A DNA stretch of 64,000 nt from an uncultured Spirochaetaceae bacterium (GTDB lineage: Bacteria > Spirochaetota > Spirochaetia > Sphaerochaetales > Sphaerochaetaceae): assembly GCA_900315435.1 (NCBI GenBank), contig OMYY01000001.1, positions 62,001 to 126,000 of the forward strand, given 5' to 3'. The notes below the pieces were generated by a model. That model had not been told where the DNA came from. It did not search any database and saw only the letters and a program-made list of their open reading frames with translations. A program made the position numbers and the translations under genes. This document shows positions 48,601 through 56,600 of the stretch, in pieces; position 1 is the stretch's first letter, and each line of letters opens with the position of its first letter.

Positions 48601-50401
48601 CGATGTCACCCTCGAATTCCAAGCGATAGTCCTGCACGCCGATGGTGATCGAGTCGACAGCAATCAACGTGTCCTTGAAGGAGCCGCGACCAGTTGAACC
48701 GGCACGGAAGCGGAACTGGCCGAACTTCAAATCGGCCAGCGAGAGGTCATATTGGACCTGGCCCTTCTCCCCCGAGCCGCCATGCAGGTAGAAGTTGCCA
48801 CGGGCGGTGGTGTCATCGTCATAATAGGGAGTCAAGAGCGGCAGGTATCTCTGCCAAGTCTGGTCAAATGCAATCAAGGGAAGCCCGTTCAGCGCGGCAT
48901 TGACCGTAACCAGCGGTTTTCCGGTCTCAATCCGCTCGAGCAAAGCGTCCAGGTGGAACTCATTCCCGCTATTCAAGGCGAACTGCATCGTCCCCTGTTT
49001 GCGGTCAAAGTCCCAGTGAAGCCCTATCGTGCCGTCAAATGCCTGACCGAACAGGTTCGTGCTTGCCTCGGAAAGCACGCCGGTAGCGGCATATTCGCCA
49101 CCAGCGAGTCTGCCGCGCATGCTGACATGGGTGTCGACGGTATTGCTCCCCATCGTAAGGTGCAGGTTCCCTTCGACGTCCTGTTCGGTCACCGCATAGC
49201 CGCTTCCACTGGCGTTCGCCAGCACATCGGAAAGCTCGGCGGACACATTCTTACGGGTGAAGGACGTGTGTGGCGCGCCCAGCGTCACCTCGACGTCGGT
49301 AGTCTGGGTATTGACGCTTCCCTCCGCTCTCAGGCCGGTCATCTCCAACGTTCCTTCCCCTGCATCGATGCGGATGGTGGCCTCATCGTTGATGGCAAAG
49401 GCAGCATGGTAGAGCACTCCGTCATGGGAGATGGCGAGGGTGCTGGTGGGCAGTTTGGTCGATGCTATCGGACTGGAGAATTCCAGCTGGCTCAACGAGA
49501 GTTCTCCCGTCTCGAAGTCGGGAATCTCGATTTCCGTCAGCAAATTGCTCTCCAATTGCCCGAACTGGAAAGTACCGGAAAGCAAGGGACTTTGCAACTC
49601 GTACTGGGGGGTGCGGACCGACAGGTCACGCAATGACAAGGAAATGGGCAGTTTTCCGGAAGCAATCCTGCTCTCCGCGCGTAGTTCGGCAAACGAAAAG
49701 GCGACATTCCCCTTTTTCCCCGACACGGAGGGAAACCGGGTGTAGAGGAAGCCGGAGTTCTCGAAATAAAACTGTCCATTATTGCCGCGCAAGGAGAAGC
49801 CGGGTGAGGAGACGGAGGTTTCCGGAAGCGCCAGCCGCACCGACCCGAAACGGCCGCCCTTGCGGATGAGGAAATCCAGGCTGCCGTCCGCCACGTCGAC
49901 GGAAAGATCTCCCTGCACCAACCGCAGGTCGACCTGTTCGGCGCTGACACGCCAGCCGAGGCTCTTGAGCACCGGGGGCAGGTTGCTTGAGGATTCCTGT
50001 TTTTCCGATGTGTCCGATGGGTGGAACTTCTCGGGGATACGGACCGTCCCGTGGGGATGGGTGACGGTAATCGTAGGGGTTCCTACCCCGCTGGCAAGCT
50101 TGCCCATCAAGGAGAGAAACCCCTCCTGGAAGGTGATGGATTCAACCTCGATGTCCAAGAGCCCGTCATAGCTGATATCGACATTGTCGCTGTGGATCTG
50201 GAAGAAGAACTTGCGGCTGATATTGTGGAATACCACCTTGCCGTGGCTCCCCTGGGAAATGTCCGCAAAAGTCCGCTCGGAAAGGAGATGGGCGGGGTTG
50301 ATGATATGAAGATGCATGACCGCACACCAACTGAGCGCGACAAAGAAAGCCGTCACTATCGCCGCACTCACGATTTCCCGACGTGTGGTATGGTACTTCA
50401 T
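45677..50401 (-). CDS. TamB-like translocation/assembly module protein
   Basis: A 1574-residue protein: one N-terminal signal anchor (IVSAAIVTAFFVALSWC), a very long beta-rich body and a C-terminal DUF490/TamB domain (NGDIFYFQKDFYVSEGSMAL, then FLNLRARLREFDAGGNPVDIYLV and the LGLDVFSFRSQ end region). TamB and its relatives are inner-membrane-anchored periplasmic bridges, linked to lipid transport and outer-membrane assembly. The pairing with bamA replaces the usual tamA partner. The ATG at 50401 lies 8 bases after TATACT with no Shine-Dalgarno, so it is probably leaderless. Confidence 0.9.
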   Translation of the reverse strand: MKYHTTRREIVSAAIVTAFFVALSWCAVMHLHIINPAHLLSERTFADISQGSHGKVVFHNISRKFFFQIHSDNVDISYDGLLDIEVESITFQEGFLSLMGKLASGVGTPTITVTHPHGTVRIPEKFHPSDTSEKQESSSNLPPVLKSLGWRVSAEQVDLRLVQGDLSVDVADGSLDFLIRKGGRFGSVRLALPETSVSSPGFSLRGNNGQFYFENSGFLYTRFPSVSGKKGNVAFSFAELRAESRIASGKLPISLSLRDLSVRTPQYELQSPLLSGTFQFGQLESNLLTEIEIPDFETGELSLSQLEFSSPIASTKLPTSTLAISHDGVLYHAAFAINDEATIRIDAGEGTLEMTGLRAEGSVNTQTTDVEVTLGAPHTSFTRKNVSAELSDVLANASGSGYAVTEQDVEGNLHLTMGSNTVDTHVSMRGRLAGGEYAATGVLSEASTNLFGQAFDGTIGLHWDFDRKQGTMQFALNSGNEFHLDALLERIETGKPLVTVNAALNGLPLIAFDQTWQRYLPLLTPYYDDDTTARGNFYLHGGSGEKGQVQYDLSLADLKFGQFRFRAGSTGRGSFKDTLIAVDSITIGVQDYRLEFEGDIEVGDWVPNGNFLISNTESGNQLLRVNMLHVGPRRYQYTAVSNQFPDFQLSGSLESHEDVFSSVASLVVKEMRYPVSWQYTISSQRLEGGSGDMVKLVSDIKNPLSFQLSVNNLQFPDTKRLVHSIMSGDLHIAYTGQDDWSFQADNFSLSGIQLGNRTYTFQGNGSITPDRFEFTNLTAADGRTTFSGAIRYQGTPLLKNIRSGLSDPFTLAFHMGDGGVQGADIYVGNYEDRMETMVDIRNLGLGRFLPEGGDWTGNLRLIGSSGQQDAFRLAGTLDIVGGDSRLQGTVGFDGNLLTISHLNANVGLNRIDDASLSIDLHGGLAVLDGSFLSDFSLYSLQTRGSSALFHLAVHFAPFTKTVQDVLPEGRFSIEQIQTFLDSNDESEQLQSRLESHFLDNEISVDLGIRNLVFLGSPLDGFDDADFHFSHLNGRYTVSGSILNGYYDDNDKSIDLSINPVFGFGGHLVGNADVDQMALKFSDAYLDLRLVNRFFATPICRFQEGVLKGTLYVDGNLSDPNLFGQLSCDSLNIWAFYVPDYDIQVKNALFSVDNSELTTVRTKCFAVRHDTGETVEGQAQLNVQLDGLGLAGFNVTVWLPGKPIEFYCPVPEANVEVSGFMKGWFRLNKSAGTKPLASGEATVSDVLIGIGGMHRCPDWYTAANISVNFLMTNGTNNRIIYPNTDYPMLSFTLKEDERFRFRFDNPTKTANVDGTLVFRNGDIFYFQKDFYVSEGSMALRASPSGGVQPFLNLRARLREFDAGGNPVDIYLVLTDSTLDNLNPTFESVPAKSTEEIMSILGGSILPGTEEGGMSLYRVASVATMATDVAERLGWIQTSPMTNLSETIRSNLGLDVFSFRSQIMQNFLIDALPGSDSVTISPLARYLNNTSVFIGKYLADDMFLQAMLHLSAVNPRSTKPNDSPFLVNDLSLQFELSFEWENPLCTFTVFSQPNELSLIDFLDTIGLSVTKRIVLF

Positions 50402-50409
50402 TGCAAACA

Positions 50410-50438
50410 AGTATACCGCAAAGCCCGTCCTTTGCCAC
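50410..50438 (-). promoter_or_regulatory. tamB promoter, leaderless arrangement
   Basis: On the minus strand TATACT (50410-50415) lies 8 bases before the ATG. The -35 is weak: GTGGCA (50433-50438) at 17 bases, or TGGCAA at 16. Confidence 0.5.
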
Positions 50439-50450
50439 TACGAGGAGCGG

Positions 50451-50479
50451 TTTACCTAATCTTTTTTTGGTTCTATACT
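50451..50479 (+). promoter_or_regulatory. tmk promoter, leaderless arrangement
   Basis: TTTACC (50451-50456), a 17-base spacer and TATACT (50474-50479), then 6 bases to the ATG. With normal spacing the A of the start codon would be the first transcribed base. Confidence 0.65.
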
Positions 50480-50485
50480 CGCGCT

Positions 50486-51082
50486 ATGCAGGTTCTTGAT
50501 GGTTTTGTTGTCTTGGAAGGTCTGGACGGTGCGGGTACCACGACCCAGCTCCAGAAACTGGATCGGTTCCTGAACGGGAAAGGAAAAGCGCACCTGGTGC
50601 AGGCGGAGCCGACCGATGGCCCGATCGGACGTTTGATCCGCGATGTCCTCCAGCATAAACATTCGGTCCAGCCGTGGACGCTGGCGATGCTCTATGCTGC
50701 CGACCGCAACGAGCATGTGGCACGGATCGAGCAGGAAATCGCCGGCGGCAACATGGTCGTCTGCGACCGATATCTCTATTCCTCCCTCGCCTACCAGGGT
50801 GTCACCTGTCCGTGGGAGGATGTCTGGACCCTGAACCAGCACTATCCGCATCCCTCCACCATCCTCTACATTGACACTCCGGTCGAGGAATGCATGAAAA
50901 GGATCTCCCATCGCGGGGAACCTGTCGAGCTGTTCGAGCACCAGGAATTCCTGACCAAGGTCAGAGACGGATACGAGCGTGCCTTCTCCCACCTTCCGGC
51001 CGGGGTACGAATGGTCAGGCTTGACGGCGCAGCCGAACCCGAGGAGATATTCCGGAAGATTTGCCAAGTCCTTCTAGGCTGA
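50486..51082 (+). CDS. tmk: thymidylate kinase
   Basis: Phosphorylates dTMP to dTDP. 198 residues with P-loop VVLEGLDGAGTTTQLQKL, the DRY motif VVCDRYLYSSLAYQG and VLYIDTP-like strand ILYIDTPVEECMKRI. The P-loop carries Thr-Thr-Thr where most have GKS/GKT, so the usual P-loop Lys is absent. The frame is open far upstream, antisense to tamB, but family similarity starts at 50486. No Shine-Dalgarno. Confidence 0.93.
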   Translation: MQVLDGFVVLEGLDGAGTTTQLQKLDRFLNGKGKAHLVQAEPTDGPIGRLIRDVLQHKHSVQPWTLAMLYAADRNEHVARIEQEIAGGNMVVCDRYLYSSLAYQGVTCPWEDVWTLNQHYPHPSTILYIDTPVEECMKRISHRGEPVELFEHQEFLTKVRDGYERAFSHLPAGVRMVRLDGAAEPEEIFRKICQVLLG

Positions 51083-51113
51083 GCAATATTTTGCAATACT
51101 TCTTTTCTGCACG

Positions 51114-51157
51114 AACACCCGGCATGGGTACAACGAAGCACGCCGGGTTGTTTGTTT
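51114..51157 (+). terminator. tmk terminator
   Basis: AACACCCGGC (51114-51123) pairs with GCCGGGTTGTT (51142-51152), followed by TGTTT. The loop is long (18 bases). The rest of the 199-base gap to queA holds a CCGCCAC/GTGGCGG hairpin (51241-51258) that could end queA transcription. Confidence 0.65.
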
Positions 51158-51281
51158 CCTGGTTCCATGGGCCCATTGTCCGTGCGTCTTCCTGAGGAGA
51201 ACCGGCCTTTGTGGAGAATTGTGCATTTACGCACCACATACCGCCACTACTGTGGCGGCTGCGGAAAAGATGCAGAGATCA

Positions 51282-52322
51282 TCACTTGATGAACATCGCG
51301 TCTCCATAACTGAAGAAATGGTACCTCTCGTCGATGGCGTGTTGGTAGGCGCGGAAGATGTGCTCCTTCGTGCTGAAGGCGGAAACCAGGGCAAGGAGTG
51401 TCGACTCCGGCGTATGGAAGTTGGTCAACAGCTGGTCGACCACATGGTAGGTGAAGCCAGGCTTGATGAACAGGTTGGTCCGGTTCCATCCGACATCCAC
51501 CCTTCCTGTCTCCGGGTTGTAGGCAGACTCCAAGGTGCGGACGCTGGTCGTGCCGGTCGCCACCACCTTTCTTCCCTCGGCCTTCGCCTGGGCGATCAGG
51601 TCGCTGGTCTGCTGGCTCACTTCGTACCGTTCCCAATGCATCTTATGGTCCTCAAGGTTCTCGGTGCGGACCGGCAGGAAGGTGCCGGGACCGACGTGCA
51701 GGGTCACTTCAGTGATCGTGCAACCTTTGGCTTTGACCCGGGCAAGGATCTCGTCGGTGAAATGCAGGCCTGCGGTCGGAGCGGCTACGGAGCCCTCCTC
51801 CTTTGCGTAGACGGTCTGATACCGTTTCTCATCAGAAAAGTCGTCCTCACGCTTGATATACGGAGGAAGAGGTACGTGTCCCAGTTTTTCGAAGAAGGAT
51901 TCATCCAGCGGTTCGTCGAAGCACAGCGTACGGGTGTCGTCCGGGTTTTCCTCGGAAATCACCGCGTGGTAGCATGCCGAACCATCGGCGCTCTTGAACT
52001 GATAGTGCTTGCCCTTGCGCTGTTTCTTCAACTTGGTCGCCATCACCTTCCAGGTATGGTCGATATGCTCTTCCAGAAAAAGGAACTCCACAGTTCCGCC
52101 AGTCTCGCTTTCTCCATACACACGCGCCTTGCGCACCTTGGAGTTGTTGACGACAAGCAAGCTTCCCGGCTCGATAAAATCGGGAAAGTCCTCCATCATG
52201 GCGTCCTCATAGGCGCCCGTCTTCCGGTCCATGACCAGCAATCTGTCCTCGCCGCGCTGACGGGCGGGGGTCTGGGCGATCAGCTCAGGGGGAAGGTCAA
52301 AATAAAAGTCCTTGGTCAGCAT
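51282..52322 (-). CDS. queA: S-adenosylmethionine:tRNA ribosyltransferase-isomerase
   Basis: Transfers the ribosyl part of SAM to preQ1-tRNA to form epoxyqueuosine. 346 residues with FYFDLPPELIAQTPARQRGEDRLLV at the start, APTAGLHFTDEIL and TSVRTLESAYNPETG. It begins 26 bases inside the end of ruvB, so it is the last gene of the yebC-ruvCAB unit. Confidence 0.97.
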   Translation of the reverse strand: MLTKDFYFDLPPELIAQTPARQRGEDRLLVMDRKTGAYEDAMMEDFPDFIEPGSLLVVNNSKVRKARVYGESETGGTVEFLFLEEHIDHTWKVMATKLKKQRKGKHYQFKSADGSACYHAVISEENPDDTRTLCFDEPLDESFFEKLGHVPLPPYIKREDDFSDEKRYQTVYAKEEGSVAAPTAGLHFTDEILARVKAKGCTITEVTLHVGPGTFLPVRTENLEDHKMHWERYEVSQQTSDLIAQAKAEGRKVVATGTTSVRTLESAYNPETGRVDVGWNRTNLFIKPGFTYHVVDQLLTNFHTPESTLLALVSAFSTKEHIFRAYQHAIDERYHFFSYGDAMFIK

Positions 52323-53499
52323 TTGAAACGGCCCCTCCAGCGGGTCGATGAGTATCCTTCATTCCAAAAAGGGCGTAGGCCTTCGAGGTGACAACCCGTC
52401 CCTGCGGGGTTCTCTGCAGGTAGCCTTTCTGGATCAGATAGGGTTCGTAGTAGTCGGAAAGCGAACTAGGTTCCTCTCCCAGCGCGACGGCAAGCGTATC
52501 CAGACCGACCGGACCGCCTTCGTAATAGTTGATGATCGTCCTCAGGACATTCAGGTCCTGGGCGTTCAGGCCGTTGTGGTCGATGCCCATGCGTTCCAGT
52601 CCCTGGCGGACAATGTCGACGGTGACCACCCCATCCCCGAGGACCGAGGCGAAATCGCGTAGCCTGCGCAGCAGCCTGTTGGCGATTCTCGGCGTCCCCC
52701 TGCTGCAGTGGGCGAGCATGGTCAGCGCCTCGGGAACAATCGTCACGTCCAGCAGCTTGGCGCTGCGGCGGATGATGTCGGTCAGTTCCTGGTCGTTGTA
52801 GTAGTCCAGATGGAGCTGGATGCCGAAGCGGTTGGAAAGCGGGCGGGAGACTCCGCCAGCCTTGGTGGTCGCCCCGATCAGGGTGAATTTCGGGATGGGG
52901 ATGCGCATTGTCCTCGCCGCGGGTCCTTGCCCGATCATCCAGTCGATCTCGAAATCCTCCATGGCGATGTAGAGCATCTCCTCCAGCGCTGGTTTGAGGC
53001 GGTGGATCTCGTCGATGAAGAAAACCGAGTTCTCCGTGATATTGGTGAGCACGCCGGCAAGGTCCTTTGGCTTGTCCAAGGCGGGGGCGTTGGTCATCTT
53101 GATCTCGGCTCCCATCTCGTTGGCGATGATCGAGGCGAGCGTCGTCTTCCCCAGGCCTGGAGGGCCAATCAGAAACGTATGGTCCAGTGGTTCACCACGC
53201 ATTTTCGCGGCCTTGATGAAGATGGAGAGGTTCTCCTTCAGAGCGCTCTGCCCTTGGAAATCCTTCAGGTATTTGGGCCGAAGGATGTTTTCCTGCTCCT
53301 CTTCCTCATTCTGGGCGAGTTTTCCGGAAAGAAGACCGGGATCGGTCGGAGGCATTCCCCCGAAGGCATCTTCCTGATTGTCGGACGAAAGGCCGGAAAG
53401 CTCATGTTCCACCTGGTCGATGTCGTCAAACGGATTGTCCATCGTCTGCGAGATGCCGCTCTTCTTGCTGTATCCTCGTTTTCCGTATGTTGTTGCCAT
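52297..53499 (-). CDS. ruvB: Holliday junction branch migration helicase RuvB, N-terminally extended
   Basis: AAA+ motor of the RuvABC resolvasome. Walker A GPPGLGKTTLAS, Walker B FIDEIHRL, sensor region LIGATTKAGGVSRPL and a C-terminal winged helix (YYEPYLIQKGYLQRTPQGRV). At 400 residues it exceeds the usual 330-350. The first 65 residues or so are an acidic, low-complexity extension before the typical LRPKYLKDFQGQ start. The frame has no better internal ATG near the usual start, so the extension appears real. Confidence 0.95.
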   Translation of the reverse strand: MATTYGKRGYSKKSGISQTMDNPFDDIDQVEHELSGLSSDNQEDAFGGMPPTDPGLLSGKLAQNEEEEQENILRPKYLKDFQGQSALKENLSIFIKAAKMRGEPLDHTFLIGPPGLGKTTLASIIANEMGAEIKMTNAPALDKPKDLAGVLTNITENSVFFIDEIHRLKPALEEMLYIAMEDFEIDWMIGQGPAARTMRIPIPKFTLIGATTKAGGVSRPLSNRFGIQLHLDYYNDQELTDIIRRSAKLLDVTIVPEALTMLAHCSRGTPRIANRLLRRLRDFASVLGDGVVTVDIVRQGLERMGIDHNGLNAQDLNVLRTIINYYEGGPVGLDTLAVALGEEPSSLSDYYEPYLIQKGYLQRTPQGRVVTSKAYALFGMKDTHRPAGGAVSNADQGLLF

Positions 53500-53505
53500 G
53501 TTCCA

Positions 53506-54129
53506 TCACCCCAGATATTTCAACGCAAGGCGGAAGACCAACTGCTCCTGCTCGTTCATCGTCAGGGTCTCCAGCTTTTCCTTCGCTTCATTCTCTACGT
53601 GGCTGACAGCCTCGTCGGCACTCCGCCTGTCATACCCCATGGCGGCAAGGCTTTCCGCGACGGCGACAAAGCGCTTGCTCTTCTGGGAACGGGACGCGCG
53701 TTCCTCTTCCTCGTCAATGACCAGCTTGCCACGCAACTGCAGGATCATCTTCTGTGCGGTCTTGCTGCCTACGCCGGGAACGGTGGAGAGCAATTTGACG
53801 TTGCCTTCGTCCAAGGCGCGGGCAAGGTTGTCGACGGTGATGCCACTGAGAATCTTCAATGCCTGCCGGGGACCGATGCCGTTGACGTTCTGCAACTGGT
53901 TGAAGGCTTCCCGCTCCAGTTCGTCGGAGAAGCCGTAGAGCAGCATGCTGTCCTCGTGGTGGCTCAGGACGGTCAGCAGCCTGACGTTCCGCTTTTCCTC
54001 TCCCCTCAGGGCTGCAATATGTCCTTCGGTCTGCCCGCTGACAATCATCGAGTACTCGACATACCCGGCACGGAGGACCACTACGCCCTCCTTGACCGAT
54101 ACCACATCACCGATTACCGCATTGATCAT
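53506..54129 (-). CDS. ruvA: Holliday junction DNA helicase subunit RuvA
   Basis: Binds the four-way junction and loads RuvB. 207 residues: an N-terminal OB domain (MINAVIGDVVSVKEGVVVL), helix-hairpin-helix motifs (NQLQNVNGIGPRQALKIL and LLSTVPGVGSKTAQKMIL) and a C-terminal RuvB-binding domain (AAMGYDRRSADEAV). It overlaps the ruvC stop by 4 bases. Confidence 0.95.
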   Translation of the reverse strand: MINAVIGDVVSVKEGVVVLRAGYVEYSMIVSGQTEGHIAALRGEEKRNVRLLTVLSHHEDSMLLYGFSDELEREAFNQLQNVNGIGPRQALKILSGITVDNLARALDEGNVKLLSTVPGVGSKTAQKMILQLRGKLVIDEEEERASRSQKSKRFVAVAESLAAMGYDRRSADEAVSHVENEAKEKLETLTMNEQEQLVFRLALKYLG

Positions 54130-54641
54130 ACATGCATCCTTTGGCCAGCAATATTAAAGGTAGCCAGCGTGAGCCCCACTGCCAAGGCGTCAGCCGCATG
54201 GTCCGGTTTCGGAATCTCCTTCAGGCCAAGCAGAAGCCGGACCATCTGCTGTACCTGGTTCTTGTCCGCCCTTCCCGTCCCGGTGACGGTCGATTTGATC
54301 GTCATGGGGGAAAAGAGCCTGACGGGAACTTGCTGCATCGCCAGCTGGTGGCTGATGGCGCCAATGACCTTGGCTACCAGTATGGCGGATTGGCTGTTGG
54401 TGATATTCTTGTCCGCTTTAGAGCGGGTGAAGTAAATATCCTCGATACCACAATACTGGGTATGGTAATGATCCGCAACCTGTCCAATCGCGGTCGCAAT
54501 CGTATGGATGCGCATCTGCTCCGTCATGTCAGGACTGGTCGTGATGACACTATAAGAAACAGGCCGGTGGCGCAGTCCGTTTGTATCGACTACGCCCCAG
54601 CCTGTATTCGCGAGTCCTGGATCGATTCCAAGAATCAGCAT
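54126..54641 (-). CDS. ruvC: Holliday junction resolvase RuvC
   Basis: Endonuclease that cuts Holliday junctions. 171 residues with the RNase H-like acidic residues in ILGIDPGLANTGWGVV, in CGIEDIYFT and in PDHAADALAVGL. The FSPMTIKSTVTGTGRADKNQVQ block is characteristic. It begins 3 bases after yebC, the classic yebC-ruvC neighbourhood. Confidence 0.96.
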   Translation of the reverse strand: MLILGIDPGLANTGWGVVDTNGLRHRPVSYSVITTSPDMTEQMRIHTIATAIGQVADHYHTQYCGIEDIYFTRSKADKNITNSQSAILVAKVIGAISHQLAMQQVPVRLFSPMTIKSTVTGTGRADKNQVQQMVRLLLGLKEIPKPDHAADALAVGLTLATFNIAGQRMHV

Positions 54642-54644
54642 CTC

Positions 54645-55388
54645 TCAGTCTTCAGGGTCCTCGTAATCATCCGGCAAATCCAGGTTCGTGTAGACGTTCT
54701 GGACGTCATCCAGATCTTCGAGCCGGTCAACGATCTTCATGACCTTCTGGGCATGCTCCTTGTCCAGTGCAACACGGTTGTCGGAAACCATTTCGATGGA
54801 ACCGCTCTCCTGGGTGAAGCCGGCCTTTTCCATGGCATCGAGCACCTGCTGGAAGTTGCTCGGGCTGGTGGTGACCTCGATCACGCCGTCGTTGGTGACG
54901 ACATCGTCGGCACCGGCCTCCAAGGCCGCTTCCATGATCTGGTCCTCGGTGTATTTGGTGGAGTCGTAGTCGATGATGCCTTTGGTGGTGAACATGTAGG
55001 AGACGCTGCCGGTCGCTCCAAGGGAGCCGCCATTCTTGGTCAAGGTGGAGCGGACATCGCTCGCAGTGCGGTTCTTGTTATCGGTAAGGCACTGGATGAT
55101 GATGGCGACCCCGCCAGGAGCGTAGCCTTCATACTGCAACTCCTCGAACACGGTGTTGCCAAGCTCGCCGGAACCCTTCTTGATGGCTCTCTCGATGTTG
55201 TCCTTCGGCATGTTCTCAAGACGGGCCTTCAGGATAGCGGTGCGCAGGGCTGCATTGCTTTCAGGATCGCTTCCGTTCTTCGCAGCAACGGAAATCTCTT
55301 TAATCAGCTTAGTGAATTTCTGACCGCGCTTCGCGTCAGCAATTCCTTTCTTGTGTTTGATGGTAGACCACTTGCTATGGCCGGACAT
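54645..55388 (-). CDS. YebC/PmpR family protein
   Basis: A 247-residue protein with the strongly conserved start GHSKWSTIKHKKGIADAKRG and the central EGYAPGGVAIIIQCLTDNKNRT. The family has been described as transcriptional regulators in some bacteria and, more recently, as translation factors helping at proline-rich stretches (TACO1-like). Which applies here cannot be read from sequence. AGAGG precedes the ATG. First gene of yebC-ruvC-ruvA-ruvB-queA. Confidence 0.95.
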   Translation of the reverse strand: MSGHSKWSTIKHKKGIADAKRGQKFTKLIKEISVAAKNGSDPESNAALRTAILKARLENMPKDNIERAIKKGSGELGNTVFEELQYEGYAPGGVAIIIQCLTDNKNRTASDVRSTLTKNGGSLGATGSVSYMFTTKGIIDYDSTKYTEDQIMEAALEAGADDVVTNDGVIEVTTSPSNFQQVLDAMEKAGFTQESGSIEMVSDNRVALDKEHAQKVMKIVDRLEDLDDVQNVYTNLDLPDDYEDPED

Positions 55389-55426
55389 GTAGAGACCTCT
55401 TTCGAAAAAAGAATTTTAACTTGGTT

Positions 55427-55456
55427 ACTGTACTATACGAGCAGACAGATGGTCAA
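55427..55456 (-). promoter_or_regulatory. promoter of the yebC-ruvCAB-queA unit
   Basis: On the minus strand TTGACC (55451-55456), an 18-base spacer and TACAGT (55427-55432). It sits between the hemW stop and yebC, giving a leader of about 32 bases with an AGAGG site. Confidence 0.45.
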
Positions 55457-55462
55457 GGATGC

Positions 55463-56599
55463 CTACAAGGCCTCCGCCAGACAAAGGAGCACCCGGTCGA
55501 GCACCATCATCCCCTTCTCCGTCAGCGCGAAACGGCGTGGGTCGTCGACGAGGAGTCCCCTGCCGATCTTGCCTACCTGTTTGGCGAACAGATTGTCGAA
55601 AGAGCAGCCAAATCGGGACAGGAAGCGCGCTTTGTCGATTCCCCATTTCGTCCGCAGGCCGGTAAGCAGATACTCTTCACACTCTTCCTGGCGGGTCAGA
55701 TGCTCGCTGGTGTATCCGCTTCCCACTGGCCCTTCGGCATATTGGCGCAGATCTTGACTGTTCTCCGTTGCATCCATTCCTCCATCGATCCTGGGTTCCC
55801 GTCCAGCCGCATGGCTTCCGAGTCCCACATAGGGGTCAAGGTGCCAGTAGTGCAGGTTGTGGATGCAGTACGCTCCGTCCTTGGCGAAATTGCTCACCTC
55901 GTAGTGCTCGTAGCGGTTCTTCTCCAGGTATTCCCACAGCGTGTACAGACAGTCCGCCTGCTCGTCCTCGCCCGGCATCCGGATCTGTCCTTTTCTCACC
56001 CTGCGCTCCAGGGCGGTACCCGGCTCAAGGGCCAGGCAGTAAAGGGAAAGATGGTCGGGGTTGCTCAGTGAGAGCAGCCGGCCGACATCTTCCACAGAGT
56101 CGGCAATGGTTTGGCCGGGGACACAGGCAATCAGGTCGAAATTGACGGCAATGTGGTACTTCTTCTGGAAATACCCGAGGCGTGCGACTCCCTCAAGGGT
56201 CTGGTTCCGGGTACTGGCCCTTCCGAGGGTCCGCAAGGTCTTCTCGTCCAGGCTCTGCACTCCCATGCTGACCCTGCTTACCAACCCATCGCCGAACAGC
56301 GGCTCGTATGCGTCGGTCAGGGACTCGGGATTCATCTCTATCGTCGTCTCCCTGCTTTCGCCTGCATCTTCGAGCATCGAGACGAGCGCCTCCGGAGGAA
56401 GGGAGCACGGATTGCCACCCCCGAGGAAGATTGTGTCGAAACTGCCGTACTTCGCCCTTGCATGCCGGATTTCCTTCCGCATCCGCTCCACATATGCCGG
56501 CCATAGTCCCTTCCAGTGGGTCTTCGGCTCGCTGTAGAAGGCACAATAGGCGCAGCTTGCGGTGCAGAAAGGAAGATGCAGGTAGAGGGACGGAACCAT
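55463..56599 (-). CDS. hemW: HemW-like radical SAM protein
   Basis: A 378-residue radical SAM protein with the 4Fe-4S motif HLPFCTASCAYCAF (CxxxCxxC), IFLGGGNPCSLP, EMNPESLT and RVSMGVQSLDEKTLRTLGR. These mark the HemN/HemW group. HemW proteins are usually heme chaperones rather than coproporphyrinogen oxidases, and the short N-terminus fits HemW. It starts one base after the lepB stop, so it is likely coupled to lepB. Confidence 0.9.
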   Translation of the reverse strand: MVPSLYLHLPFCTASCAYCAFYSEPKTHWKGLWPAYVERMRKEIRHARAKYGSFDTIFLGGGNPCSLPPEALVSMLEDAGESRETTIEMNPESLTDAYEPLFGDGLVSRVSMGVQSLDEKTLRTLGRASTRNQTLEGVARLGYFQKKYHIAVNFDLIACVPGQTIADSVEDVGRLLSLSNPDHLSLYCLALEPGTALERRVRKGQIRMPGEDEQADCLYTLWEYLEKNRYEHYEVSNFAKDGAYCIHNLHYWHLDPYVGLGSHAAGREPRIDGGMDATENSQDLRQYAEGPVGSGYTSEHLTRQEECEEYLLTGLRTKWGIDKARFLSRFGCSFDNLFAKQVGKIGRGLLVDDPRRFALTEKGMMVLDRVLLCLAEAL

Positions 56600-56600
56600 C

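Noticed and set aside
51083-51281. A tRNA or small RNA in the tmk-queA gap
   Set aside because: The stem-loops there are a long-loop terminator and a simple 7-bp hairpin. No cloverleaf or TTC arm can be drawn.
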